Shown here piece by piece: positions 15,882 to 23,942 of a stretch of DNA of 64,000 bases. Both the position numbers and the translations under genes were made by a program. Under the pieces are notes generated by a model, which searched no databases, was not told the DNA's origin, and saw nothing but the letters and a program-made list of their open reading frames with translations. Every line of letters begins with the position of its first letter. Position 1 is the stretch's first letter. The stretch is from Methanocrinis alkalitolerans. GTDB taxonomy: Archaea; Halobacteriota; Methanosarcinia; Methanotrichales; Methanotrichaceae. Location: NCBI RefSeq assembly GCF_029167205.1, contig NZ_JARFPL010000003.1, positions 33,499 through 97,498 on the forward strand. Reading direction: 5' to 3'.

Positions 15882-17186
15882 GTGTCTGACAAAATAGACC
15901 TCTATAGTGACCGTGGCGTTCTTTTAAAGAGTGACGTTGACCTGAGCGCCGTCAGCCCACTCAAGAACGCGGCGATGAAGAAACTGATCAACCTGACCAA
16001 GCGGACCGTGGCTGTCAACCTGGCAGGAATCGAGAACGCTCTGAAGTCCGGCAAGGTCGGAGGGCAGGGGAGGCAGATCAAGGGACGCGAGCTGAAATAC
16101 GACGTCACCGCCAACGCCGACGCCCTCGCCGCCAGCGTCAAGACGCTGCTCCAGGTAGAAGATGGAGACGACACCAACGTCCAGGTCCTGGGCGGAGGAA
16201 AGCAGCTCCTCGTCCAGATCCCCACCGCCAGGGTCGACGCAGCCTCTGAGTTCGTCGTCGGAATGACGGCCGCCGCAGCCGCCACCACCGAGGCGCTCAT
16301 CACCAACTTCAAGGCAGGTATGGTCGACGCCCCCATGGTCCACGCCGCTGTCTGGGGCCAGTACCCGCAGACAGTCCCCATGTCGGGCGGAAACATAGCC
16401 TCTGTCCTCAACATCCCCCAGAACGATGAAGGTCTCGGCTTCGCTCTGAGGAACATCATGGCAAACCACATCGCGGCCATCACCAAGAGGAACGCCATGA
16501 ACGCCGCAGCCCTCTCTTCCATCTACGAGCAGATCGGAAACTTCGAGATGGGCAACGCCATAGGCATCTTCGAGAGGTACCAGATGCTCGGCCTCGCCTA
16601 CCAGGGGCTCAACGCCAACAACATGGTCTACGACCTGGTGAAGGCCAACGGCAAGACCGGAACCATCGGAACCGTCGTCCAGAGCGTCGTCGAGAGGGCC
16701 ATAGAGGACGGAGTCATCAAGGCCGGCGAGAAGCTCCCCTCCGGGTTTGTCATGTATGAGGCCAACGACGTCCCCAAGTGGAACGCATACTGCGCGGCAG
16801 GCACCCTCGCCGCCACCATGGTCAACTGCGGCGCCCTTCGAGGCGCTCAGGCCGTCTCCTCAACCCTGCTGTACTTCAACGACGTCATGGAGAAAGAGAC
16901 TGCACTGCCCGGCTGCGACTGGGGCAAGGTTCAGGGAACTGCCGTCGGCTTTTCCTTCTTCAGCCACTCCATCTACGGCGGCGGCGGACCCGGCGTCTTC
17001 AACGGCAACCACGTCGTGACGAGGCACTCTCGAGGGTTCGCCATCCCCTGCGTCTCTGCGGCCGTCGCCCTGGATGCAGGAACCCAGATGTTCACTCCGG
17101 AGATGACCTCCGGGCTGGTGGGCACCGTTTATGGCGAGATCAAGGAGTTCCGCGAGCCTATCGTAGCAGTTGCGGAGGCTGTATAG
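15882..17186 (+). CDS. mcrB: Methyl-coenzyme M reductase, beta subunit
   Basis: 434 residues, GTG start behind a strong GGAGGA site. Beta subunit of the (alpha-beta-gamma)2 MCR complex, which catalyses methane formation from methyl-CoM and coenzyme B at two F430 sites. Recognisable McrB features include the N-terminal MSDKIDLYSDRGVLL, the alanine-rich FVVGMTAAAAATTEALI helix and the glycine-rich C-terminal SIYGGGGPGVFNGNHVVTRHSRGFAIPC that lies at the coenzyme B site. First gene of mcrBDGA. Codon use is strongly biased to C-ending codons compared with neighbours, in keeping with very high expression. Confidence 0.99.
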   Translation: MSDKIDLYSDRGVLLKSDVDLSAVSPLKNAAMKKLINLTKRTVAVNLAGIENALKSGKVGGQGRQIKGRELKYDVTANADALAASVKTLLQVEDGDDTNVQVLGGGKQLLVQIPTARVDAASEFVVGMTAAAAATTEALITNFKAGMVDAPMVHAAVWGQYPQTVPMSGGNIASVLNIPQNDEGLGFALRNIMANHIAAITKRNAMNAAALSSIYEQIGNFEMGNAIGIFERYQMLGLAYQGLNANNMVYDLVKANGKTGTIGTVVQSVVERAIEDGVIKAGEKLPSGFVMYEANDVPKWNAYCAAGTLAATMVNCGALRGAQAVSSTLLYFNDVMEKETALPGCDWGKVQGTAVGFSFFSHSIYGGGGPGVFNGNHVVTRHSRGFAIPCVSAAVALDAGTQMFTPEMTSGLVGTVYGEIKEFREPIVAVAEAV

Positions 17187-17201
17187 ATAGGTTGAGTGTG
17201 C

Positions 17202-17696
17202 ATGGTCACTAAATCAGACACGGAACCGGTCCAGATTGAGATCTTCCCTCGAAGGTTTCTCAACCCGGATACCGCCCAGCGCCTCCTCGACGAGATATAC
17301 AGGTCGGGGGGCGTCCTCCGGATCATGATCCAGGGGCCGAACCTTCCAAGGGCGGTCCCCTACGGTCCGGGCAAGGGCCTCCCAATAGAAGAGCATAAGA
17401 ATATGCTCCTTGAGCTGGGAGACCAGGCCCTGGAGCTGAGGGTGAAGGTGGGACGGATCGGGTTGGAGCTGGAGAGCGAAGAGGATATTGAGGGCGTCAG
17501 AGCGGCGTGTGAGCGAACGTTGCCCTTCTCCTTCGATATCAAGAAGAGGCAGCTCTTCCACACCAGACCTACCGTCTCGGACTACGCCAAGTACGGGAGC
17601 GAGGTGGAGGATAAGAGGATCCTCGGACTGGTCGATCCGAAGGCCAAGAAGGAGAGAGATTTGGCCATGCTGTCTGATAGCAGAGGTGACTCGTAA
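17202..17696 (+). CDS. mcrD: Methyl-coenzyme M reductase operon protein D
   Basis: About 164 residues. McrD is a non-core accessory of the mcr operon that associates with apo-MCR and is thought to aid assembly or F430 delivery. The family pattern is seen in VQIEIFPRRFLNPDTAQRLLDEIYRSGGVLRIMIQGPNLP and, at the C-terminal end, KKRQLFHTRPTVSDYAKYG. ATG 17202 (MVTKSD) is preferred to a GTG six bases upstream. It follows mcrB after 15 bases. mcrC, which sits between mcrD and mcrG in several Methanosarcinales, is not present here; mcrG follows directly. Confidence 0.96.
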   Translation: MVTKSDTEPVQIEIFPRRFLNPDTAQRLLDEIYRSGGVLRIMIQGPNLPRAVPYGPGKGLPIEEHKNMLLELGDQALELRVKVGRIGLELESEEDIEGVRAACERTLPFSFDIKKRQLFHTRPTVSDYAKYGSEVEDKRILGLVDPKAKKERDLAMLSDSRGDS

Positions 17697-17720
17697 CATT
17701 TTCACAAGGAGGTTTAGGAT

Positions 17721-18488
17721 ATGGCATACAAACCCCAATATTATCCCGGCACTACGTCTGTTGGAATTAACAGGCGCAAGCACATGTCCGGCGATCTGGA
17801 GAAGCTCAGAGACATCTCCGACGCGGACGTCGTAACCATAATGGGCCACAGGGCGCCCGGCTCAGACTACCCCAGCACCCACCCGCCCCTGGCCGAGATG
17901 GGAGAGCCCGACTGCCCCATAAGGCAGCTCGTCACGCCCACCCCCGGAGCCGCCGCTGGAGACAGGATCAGGTACTCCCAGTTCGCCGACTCCATGTACA
18001 ACGCCCCTGCCATCCCCTACTGGAGGAGCTACTGGGGAGCGATCAACTGCAGAGGCGCAGACCCAGGAACCCTATCCGGCAGACAGATCATCGAGGCGAG
18101 AGAGAGGGACATTGAGCAGTATACCAAGGTTCAGATGGACACCGAGATGACCGACGTTGCCCTCTCTTCCATGAGGGGCTGCACGGTTCACGGCCACTCC
18201 CTGAGGCTCGCTGAGGACGGCACCATGTTCGACATGCTGGCCAGAACCGAGATGGGCCCTGACGGAAACGTATCTTACGTCAAGGACCAGGTAGGTATCC
18301 CCCTGGACAGGAAGGTAAACGTCGGAAAGCCGATGAGCGATGCAGAGGTCGCCAAGAAGACCACCATATTCAGGCACGACAACGTGGCCTTCGGTGGTGC
18401 CCAGGGCGCACGTAAGTTCGATGAGGGTCTGATCGCCCTGCACCACATGTGGGAGCGGAGAAGCAAGTGGGGATTCAGGCCAGAGTAA
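17721..18488 (+). CDS. mcrG: Methyl-coenzyme M reductase, gamma subunit
   Basis: 255 residues, typical McrG length. Strong AAGGAGGTT ribosome site 8 bases before ATG. Family features: YKPQYYPGTTSVGINRRKHM at the N-terminus, VTIMGHRAPGSDYPSTHPPL, GRQIIEARERDIEQYTK, SSMRGCTVHGHSLRLAEDG, and ALHHMWERRSKWGFRPE at the end. It contributes to the F430 channel in the heterohexamer. Lies 24 bp after mcrD and 16 bp before mcrA. Confidence 0.99.
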   Translation: MAYKPQYYPGTTSVGINRRKHMSGDLEKLRDISDADVVTIMGHRAPGSDYPSTHPPLAEMGEPDCPIRQLVTPTPGAAAGDRIRYSQFADSMYNAPAIPYWRSYWGAINCRGADPGTLSGRQIIEARERDIEQYTKVQMDTEMTDVALSSMRGCTVHGHSLRLAEDGTMFDMLARTEMGPDGNVSYVKDQVGIPLDRKVNVGKPMSDAEVAKKTTIFRHDNVAFGGAQGARKFDEGLIALHHMWERRSKWGFRPE

Positions 18489-18504
18489 ATGGTGGTGATT
18501 AAAG

Positions 18505-20184
18505 ATGGGAAAGATTCACACTAAAAAGCTGTTCGTAAAGGCTCTCAATAAGAAGTTCGGCAAGGACTTCGACCTTTCAGGCACAACGACCACCTATGAG
18601 AGGAAGGGGCCGACCCAGAACGCCCGTAAAGTCGAGTTCATGGAGGCTGCAAAGAAGCTGGAAGGGAAGAGAGGCATTTCCGGATATAACCCGTACGTCC
18701 ACGCCGGCGGCGTGCCGCTGGGCCAGAGGCAGCTCGTTCCCTACAAGCTCTCCACGACAGAGTATGTGGTTGAGGGCGACGACCTTCACTTTGTAAACAA
18801 CCCTGCCATGCAGCAGATGTGGGACGACATTCGAAGGACGATCGTCGTCGGTCTGGATATGGCCCACGAGGTGCTGGAGAAGCGTCTGGGCAAGGAGGTC
18901 ACCCCCGAGACGATCAACAACTACCTGGAGATCCTCAACCACGCCATGCCCGGCGCGGCCGTCGTCCAGGAGCACATGGTGGAGACCCACCCCGCCCTCG
19001 TCGATGACTGTAACGTCAGGATCTTCACTGGAGACGACGATCTCGCGGACGAGATCGATGACCAGTACGTCATCAACATAAACCAGCTCTTCCCCGAGGA
19101 TCAGGCCGAGCAGATCAAGGCGGCCATGGGCAAGACGACCTGGCAGGCGATCCACATCCCGACGATCGTATCCAGGACCTGTGACGGCGGCACCACATCC
19201 AGGTGGAGCGCGATGCAGCTGTCCATGACCTTCATCGACGCCTACAACATGTGCGCCGGTGAGGCCGCTGTCGCCGACCTTGCCTTCGCCGCGAAGCACG
19301 CTGCCGTCATCCAGATGGCCGACATGCTCCCCGCCAGGAGGGCTAGAGGCCCCAACGAGCCCGGCGGACTCTCCTTCGGCTTCATGGCCGACATGGTCCA
19401 GACCTCCAGGACGAAGGCCTACGACCCGGCTCAGGTCTCTTTGAACGTCGTCGCCGCAGGAACGATGCTCTACGACCAGATCTGGCTCGGAAGCTACATG
19501 TCCGGCGGTGTCGGGTTCACCCAGTACGCCACGGCAGCCTACACCAACGACATCCTCGACGACTTCTCATACTACGGCGTCGATTATGCAGTGGACAAGT
19601 ACGGCGATATGTGCGCAGCCCCCGTAGACCTCGCTACCGCCAAGGACGTCGCCACCGAGACGACCCTCTACGGCATAGAGCAGTATGAGGCATTCCCGAC
19701 GGTCCTGGAGGACCACTTCGGCGGCTCCCAGAGGGCTTCCGTCCTGGCCGCAGCATCCGGCATATCTTCCGCCATCGCCACCGGCAACAGCCAGATCGGC
19801 CTTGCGGGCTGGTACTGCAGCATGCTGGTCCACAAGGAGGCCTGGGGAAGACTCGGCTTCTTCGGATACGACCTGCAGGACCAGTGCGGTCCCACCAACG
19901 TCTTCAGCTACCAGGGCGACGAGGGTAGCCCCGTCGAGCTGAGAGGCGCGAACTATCCGAACTACGCCATGAACGTCGGCCACCAGGGCGAGTATGCAGG
20001 CATCTCCTCCGCGGCCCACGCCGCCAGACAGGACGCCTACACCGTCAACCCCCTGATCAAGGTCTGCTTCGCAAACCCCGCGCTCGTCTTCACCTGGGAC
20101 GACATCCGCAAGGGATTCGGAATGGGTGGAGCAAGAGAGTTCCGCGCAGCCGGCGAGAGATCTCTGGTCATGCCAGCACTGTAG
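18505..20184 (+). CDS. mcrA: Methyl-coenzyme M reductase, alpha subunit
   Basis: 559 residues, catalytic subunit. The F430 nickel ligand Gln is in AAVVQEHMVETHP. Active-site stretches LGSYMSGGVGFTQYATAAYTND and RARGPNEPGGLSFGFMADM are intact. By alignment to the known modified sites of the Methanothermobacter enzyme, the equivalents are His265 (N-methyl-His), Arg279 (5-methyl-Arg), Gln409 (2-methyl-Gln in GGSQRA), Gly454 (thioglycine in FFGYDLQDQC) and Cys461 (S-methyl-Cys). The genes for the Arg and Gln methylases lie just downstream on the other strand; the Gln one is truncated, so Gln409 is probably unmodified (inference). Last gene of the operon, followed by a strong terminator. Confidence 0.99.
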   Translation: MGKIHTKKLFVKALNKKFGKDFDLSGTTTTYERKGPTQNARKVEFMEAAKKLEGKRGISGYNPYVHAGGVPLGQRQLVPYKLSTTEYVVEGDDLHFVNNPAMQQMWDDIRRTIVVGLDMAHEVLEKRLGKEVTPETINNYLEILNHAMPGAAVVQEHMVETHPALVDDCNVRIFTGDDDLADEIDDQYVININQLFPEDQAEQIKAAMGKTTWQAIHIPTIVSRTCDGGTTSRWSAMQLSMTFIDAYNMCAGEAAVADLAFAAKHAAVIQMADMLPARRARGPNEPGGLSFGFMADMVQTSRTKAYDPAQVSLNVVAAGTMLYDQIWLGSYMSGGVGFTQYATAAYTNDILDDFSYYGVDYAVDKYGDMCAAPVDLATAKDVATETTLYGIEQYEAFPTVLEDHFGGSQRASVLAAASGISSAIATGNSQIGLAGWYCSMLVHKEAWGRLGFFGYDLQDQCGPTNVFSYQGDEGSPVELRGANYPNYAMNVGHQGEYAGISSAAHAARQDAYTVNPLIKVCFANPALVFTWDDIRKGFGMGGAREFRAAGERSLVMPAL

Positions 20185-20217
20185 GCGGAAGAAGCCTACA
20201 ACCCCTTTTTTCTTTTT
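20181..20217 (+). terminator. mcr operon terminator
   Basis: The mcrA stop codon lies inside a GTAGGC/GCCTAC stem with a 7-base loop, directly followed by ACCCC and a T-rich run of 12 bases broken by one C (TTTTTTCTTTTTT-like). This is the clearest terminator in the window. Confidence 0.75.
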
Positions 20218-20420
20218 TGCGAGCTTCCGTATTCGCAGTTTTCGTCCAAATCCATACCGGTTAGGTCTGAAGATACCTCTAAAGAGCGCCGGAAGGGAAG
20301 GTAAACGGATTTGAAGGTCCGGGATTCTTCTGCTCAAACAAGGCAAAAAAAGTCTCGAGCTAAAGAAAATACCCTTCTTCACAGGGGTAGTTTACATACA
20401 GCCTTTGCATAGTGATAATT

Positions 20421-20891
20421 ATGACCCCCCCTAGAGGCAGAAGAAAAGGTAGGCGCTGGATCTCTGAAATTCCCGCCGTGAGGTGCTTTCTGCCGGACGG
20501 CAGCCCTCGAACCGAGGCGGCCTCTCTGAACCTGGAGGAGCTGGAGGCGGTGCGGCTGGTGGATCTTCTGGAGCTGGAGCAGGAGGAGGCGGCCTTTTAC
20601 ATGGGGATCTCGAGAAGGGCCTTCTGGAACGATCTCACCAGTGCCAGAAATAAGATCGCCACGGCTCTAGTCTATGGTATGGGGATCCGCATCGAAGGTG
20701 GAAGCTACGTCCTGAGGGATCAGAAGTCCGGGGACGGAATGGGGGATGCAGCTGTGACCTCAAAGGATGCGGAGATCTCCCTTCTTGAAAGGGAGCTGGA
20801 GCTCTTGAGCGCCAGGTTGGAGCTGCTCAATGCCAGGATTAAATCTCTTAAAGGAGGAGATGAAGAAGTGGGGGAAGAAGGCCCACTTTGA
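20421..20891 (+). CDS. UPF0251/DUF134 HTH protein with C-terminal coiled coil
   Basis: 156 residues. The UPF0251 pattern is clear: basic N-terminus PPRGRRKGRRWISEIP, then LNLEELEAVRLVDLLELEQEEAAFYMGISRRAFWNDLTSARNKIATALVYG, an HTH related to sigma-70 region 4, then IRIEGGSYVL. Residues about 112-150 add a Leu/Glu-rich coiled coil (SLLERELELLSARLELLNARIKSL), more than the core family needs. ATG 20421 is chosen; GTG at 20412 would add three residues. Converges on the truncated mgmA. A predicted DNA-binding protein; target unknown, proximity to mcr is suggestive only. Confidence 0.82.
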   Translation: MTPPRGRRKGRRWISEIPAVRCFLPDGSPRTEAASLNLEELEAVRLVDLLELEQEEAAFYMGISRRAFWNDLTSARNKIATALVYGMGIRIEGGSYVLRDQKSGDGMGDAAVTSKDAEISLLERELELLSARLELLNARIKSLKGGDEEVGEEGPL

Positions 20892-20981
20892 CCCCTTCTC
20901 TCATAGAATGGTCGGATGTTCTTCTTGAGCGACGTCCTCTTCTTCATCGCCTTCAGTATCCATCGGTCCCGGACTCGATCC

Positions 20982-21512
20982 CTAAGGGCCGGGGGGGACC
21001 TGGCAGAAGGTGCATCCTCCGAGGCAGCCCCGGTGGGTCTCGATGTAGACGTTGGCGCCTCGGACGTTCTGGCTCCGTAGGTCTTGGGGGATCAGGGGCA
21101 TGGCGTGGTCGAGGTCGGCGATGGGGACCGGCTCGGTCTTGACCACCACCTCCCCCCGACGGAAGGCAACGCCGGGGATCTCGGCGCAGGCCCCTCTTTC
21201 GACGAGGTCAGGGGCGACCTCTTCTCCTTCCCCCATCACGACGCCGTCGACATCGAGCTCTCCCAGGACGATCTCGGGGACGAGGCCGACGGGACCCCCG
21301 ACGTATATCCTCGAAGAGCCCTTTGCAAACTCTCGGATCTCGGGGTCGAGGAGCTGGGAGGTGGAGAAGAGGCTTAAGAGGGTCACCTCTCCCTTGGATC
21401 GGAGGTCCCGGGTGATGGAGACTGAGTGGCCCCGGTCCCTGAGGACTCCGCCCAGGACGAGAGAGCCGTAGGTGTAGATCTTCGGTGATACTATCGTCGT
21501 CTTCATATTCAT
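20982..21512 (-). pseudogene. mgmA: Truncated MCR glutamine C-methyltransferase (B12-binding radical SAM, MgmA-type)
   Basis: Only 176 residues remain of a protein normally above 400. The N-terminal B12-binding-like region is present (KIYTYGSLVLGGVLRDRGHSVSITRDL, IYVGGPVGLVPEIVLGELDVDGVVMGEGEE). The radical-SAM cluster motif RGCLGGCTFCQVP is intact, but three residues later (PGP) a TAG at 20982 ends the frame. The break lies at a run of seven G on the plus strand (20991-20997). A one-base shift would continue VPPALRDRVRDR, which resembles the family but then runs into the convergent DUF134 gene, so the roughly 250-residue SAM-barrel remainder is gone in any case. The start overlaps the mmp10 stop (ATGA). 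Without the barrel the enzyme cannot be active. Confidence 0.78.
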
Positions 21513-22732
21513 ACCCCAAGGCCGTTGATCTCCTCGATCAGTTCGGTGAAGGCCTCCACCTCCACCTCGATCACCTCTTCGGGGGTCATGCTGATGGACA
21601 TCTCGCCGTCGACGGTGAGCCTGTCGGGGCCGCGCCGGACGAGCCGTGCGACCCCGTCCCTCGATAGGACCTTTCTCATCTCCGGGTCGAAGGCCATCGT
21701 CCTTCCGGGGAGGATCACAGTCTCTTTTACGTCGGCGAGGTCGAGGGTGAGGAGGTCTCGGATGGTTATGAGGCATCCGATATCCTTATCGACGGCGACG
21801 ACGTTCACAAGATCTCCGAGCTCTGCGAAGATCGCCGATAAGAGGGGGGCTGCGACGGAGCTGGTGATGACCGTCGCCCCCTTCCGGACGGCGGGAAGTC
21901 GCCGGATCTCTTCTTTATGGTACGCCAGGGCGAAGGGGGATTTGGTCACCGGGTCCCAGAGGGGGGTCCCCGCCACCCTGAAGGAGTGCTTCTCGTTCGT
22001 CTCCGTCACGATATCTCGAAACTCCTGGACGGAGTGGGGGACGACGCCGGGGATGATCGGCTCGTTTCCCAGGATGAGCCCCTGCTCCCGGGTGTTGGCG
22101 AACCTCATGAGGATCAGGTTCTTGACCCCCATCTCCTCCAGGTCCCTGCAGGTCCGGTCCAGCTCAGGGCCGTCGTTGACCCCCGGTATCAGGACGGAGG
22201 CGGCGTAGACGTCGCAGCCTTCGGCGAACTTCCGGAGGTTGGCGAGGGCGGCCTCGGGGTGACGGTCGTTCATGTACCTCCTCCGAAGCTCCGGGTCGGT
22301 GGAGAAGACGGTGAAGGAGACCTCCTTCACCCCAGCCTCCATGAGGGGTTCGGCCTCGTCCCCCCTGACAAACCCCTTCCCGCTGGTGTAGCCGAGGTGG
22401 ATCGGCACCCCTCCCTGCCCCACCATCCGGGCGAGATCCAGGAGGCGGGGGTAGCAGCTGAGGTCGCCGCCGCCGCTGATCGTCACCTTCTCGGGCCTTC
22501 TGCCGAAGGTGGCCCCCGCCACCTCCATCACCACCGTCTCCATCGGCTTGAAGCCGGGGTACGCCTCGGCGATCGCCCGGGAGCAGTAGTCGCAACCCTT
22601 TTTGAAGGGGAGGCACCTCTTGCATCCGAAGGGCGAAAGCTCGTTGGTCTTCACGCCTTTGAAGTAGCAGTAGCTGCAAAAGCCCTTGCAGTCTATCCCG
22701 GGCCTTCCGCCGACGTCCGCCAGAATCTCCAT
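21509..22732 (-). CDS. mmp10: Methanogenesis marker protein 10, MCR arginine C-methyltransferase (radical SAM)
   Basis: 407 residues from ATG 22732 (MEILADVGGRPGIDC), the family's usual length; a 45-residue upstream extension is rejected as Pro/Arg-rich and lacking similarity. The cluster motif CKGFCSYCYFK (C-x4-C-x2-C spacing), GCKRCLPFKKGCDYC just after it (Cys-rich loop binding a second iron centre and cobalamin-linked loop), and the C-terminal IGCLITIRDLLTL region are present. Mmp10 methylates the sp3 carbon of the McrA active-site Arg (Arg279 here). Operon with the truncated mgmA by a 4-base overlap. It lies 1.3 kb from mcrA, on the opposite strand. Confidence 0.93.
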   Translation of the reverse strand: MEILADVGGRPGIDCKGFCSYCYFKGVKTNELSPFGCKRCLPFKKGCDYCSRAIAEAYPGFKPMETVVMEVAGATFGRRPEKVTISGGGDLSCYPRLLDLARMVGQGGVPIHLGYTSGKGFVRGDEAEPLMEAGVKEVSFTVFSTDPELRRRYMNDRHPEAALANLRKFAEGCDVYAASVLIPGVNDGPELDRTCRDLEEMGVKNLILMRFANTREQGLILGNEPIIPGVVPHSVQEFRDIVTETNEKHSFRVAGTPLWDPVTKSPFALAYHKEEIRRLPAVRKGATVITSSVAAPLLSAIFAELGDLVNVVAVDKDIGCLITIRDLLTLDLADVKETVILPGRTMAFDPEMRKVLSRDGVARLVRRGPDRLTVDGEMSISMTPEEVIEVEVEAFTELIEEINGLGV

Positions 22733-22923
22733 CCTGAAACTCTCCGGATGAGGGATCGTTCTGGGGGGGTAAAGCCTTTGCGGGATGGCCGGGGGGGAAC
22801 GGGGATGGTGCGTAAGAGACTGACCTATCCAGGATCCGCATCTGAGCCGAAAGATCGGAGCGCTCATCTTCGACGATCGAAACCCTTTGATAAAAGAGAT
22901 GCTGGGGTCAGAGCCTCCGGGGG

Positions 22924-23616
22924 TCAGCTCACCTTCGCCCTCAGATCTTCGATGGCAGCCTTGATCTCGGCAATCTCCCGGCGGAGCTCCTCGTACTTCT
23001 CGTCCGGAGTGGAGCCTTTGATAGCAGATATGATCTCATCCTTCCCGCGGCGGGCCTCGATGCGGGATGCTGCGACCTCTTCCCTTATGAACCCGATCTC
23101 GGAGGTGTCCTGATTGATCTTCTTGAGCAGGGATATCGAAGTCTCCTGCTTATCGAGCATCTGATCCTGCTTATCGAGCATCTGATCCTGCTTATCGAGC
23201 ATCTGATCCTGCTTATCGAGCATCTGATCCTGCTTATCGAGCATCATCTTTCCTACGGCCAGGTTCTCTTCGCCGAGCTGTGCGCTTCTGTGGAGCAGTA
23301 CCACCGCCACGTCGAACCTCTCTCCCAGCTCCTCCTGCCAGTCCCCCCTCAGGATCTTGAAGTAGGGAAACTCGCCGGTGGCAGAAGTCCAGGTGACGTC
23401 CAGGTCCCGGACCTGGATAGGCCCCTCATCTATTCTAAGTGCCTTCACAAACTCCTTCAGGGGATCCTCTTGCCCCTCGGCTACTATCCTGACGTCGTAG
23501 GGCTCCTGGTTTTCGACGGTCCCGGAGAGGCCCAGGTCCCGGCCCATCTTCTGGACCACGTCCCGGAAGCCGACCCGCTGGACTTCTCCGCGAGCGATGA
23601 TCTCGACTCGTTGCAT
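22924..23616 (-). CDS. Acylphosphatase-domain protein fused to a heptad-repeat coiled coil
   Basis: 230 residues. Residues 1-90 are an acylphosphatase fold: GEVQRVGFRDVVQKMGRDLGLSGTVENQEP holds the catalytic-type Arg and Asn, and FVKALRIDEGPIQVRDL is typical of the second half. Then DFPYFKIL-like linker and residues about 125-160 with five copies of the heptad MLDKQDQ, followed by a charged helical tail (KYEELRREIAEIKAAIEDLRAKV). Free acylphosphatases are about 95 residues, so the long coiled coil is unusual and suggests oligomerisation or a signalling-adaptor role. Start ATG 23616. Divergent from the radical-SAM gene. Confidence 0.8.
   Translation of the reverse strand: MQRVEIIARGEVQRVGFRDVVQKMGRDLGLSGTVENQEPYDVRIVAEGQEDPLKEFVKALRIDEGPIQVRDLDVTWTSATGEFPYFKILRGDWQEELGERFDVAVVLLHRSAQLGEENLAVGKMMLDKQDQMLDKQDQMLDKQDQMLDKQDQMLDKQETSISLLKKINQDTSEIGFIREEVAASRIEARRGKDEIISAIKGSTPDEKYEELRREIAEIKAAIEDLRAKVS
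23144..23244 (-). repeat. Five identical 21-bp-period repeats inside the acylphosphatase fusion gene
   Basis: The 17-base core TCCTGCTTATCGAGCAT recurs at 23144, 23165, 23186, 23207 and 23228, with the connecting CTGA identical each time. It encodes the heptad MLDKQDQ. Nucleotide identity, including third positions, points to recent slippage or recombination expansion. Confidence 0.92.
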
Positions 23617-23942
23617 ATCCGTTCTCCTATCAGGCTCTCCTGAGATGTTAGGGTTTCGGTCGGCGACCTGGGACTTATCTCCATGCCTTCATCACCATCT
23701 TTGCCTCTACCACCACACTCTGCAGCCGTCGGCGCCCACCCCGCCTCCTTGGGACCGGAGCCCTGAGGTGGGGTGGAGGACATGAAGCGGAGAGTCCGAA
23801 GGATCATTTTATAACTGTACATATTATTTCATCCTAGATGCCCTGCGCCGGGTTGATCTTCCTCCTTTCCCTTCTCCTGATAGTGCGACCAAGGGGAAAA
23901 TCGAAAGCCAGAAAACTATTAGTACCTTGAAGAAGACCAAAA
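23617..23942. promoter_or_regulatory. Divergent intergenic region between the acylphosphatase fusion and the radical-SAM gene
   Basis: 326 bp without a supported gene. It includes an AT-rich TTTTATAACTGTACATATTATT segment near 23808-23830 that could hold promoter elements for either direction. No cysteine-rich precursor peptide for the radical-SAM enzyme was found: the only small plus-strand frame (23838-23930, 30 residues, hydrophobic) has one Cys and no ribosome site. Confidence 0.4.

Noticed and set aside
21513..21776. N-terminal extension of the mgmA frame
   Set aside because: It lies within mmp10 in another frame and is His/Pro/Arg-rich; the true start overlaps the mmp10 stop.
23838..23930. 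30-residue hydrophobic plus-strand peptide ahead of the radical-SAM gene
   Set aside because: Considered as a modified-peptide precursor, but it has one Cys, no leader-like part and no ribosome site.
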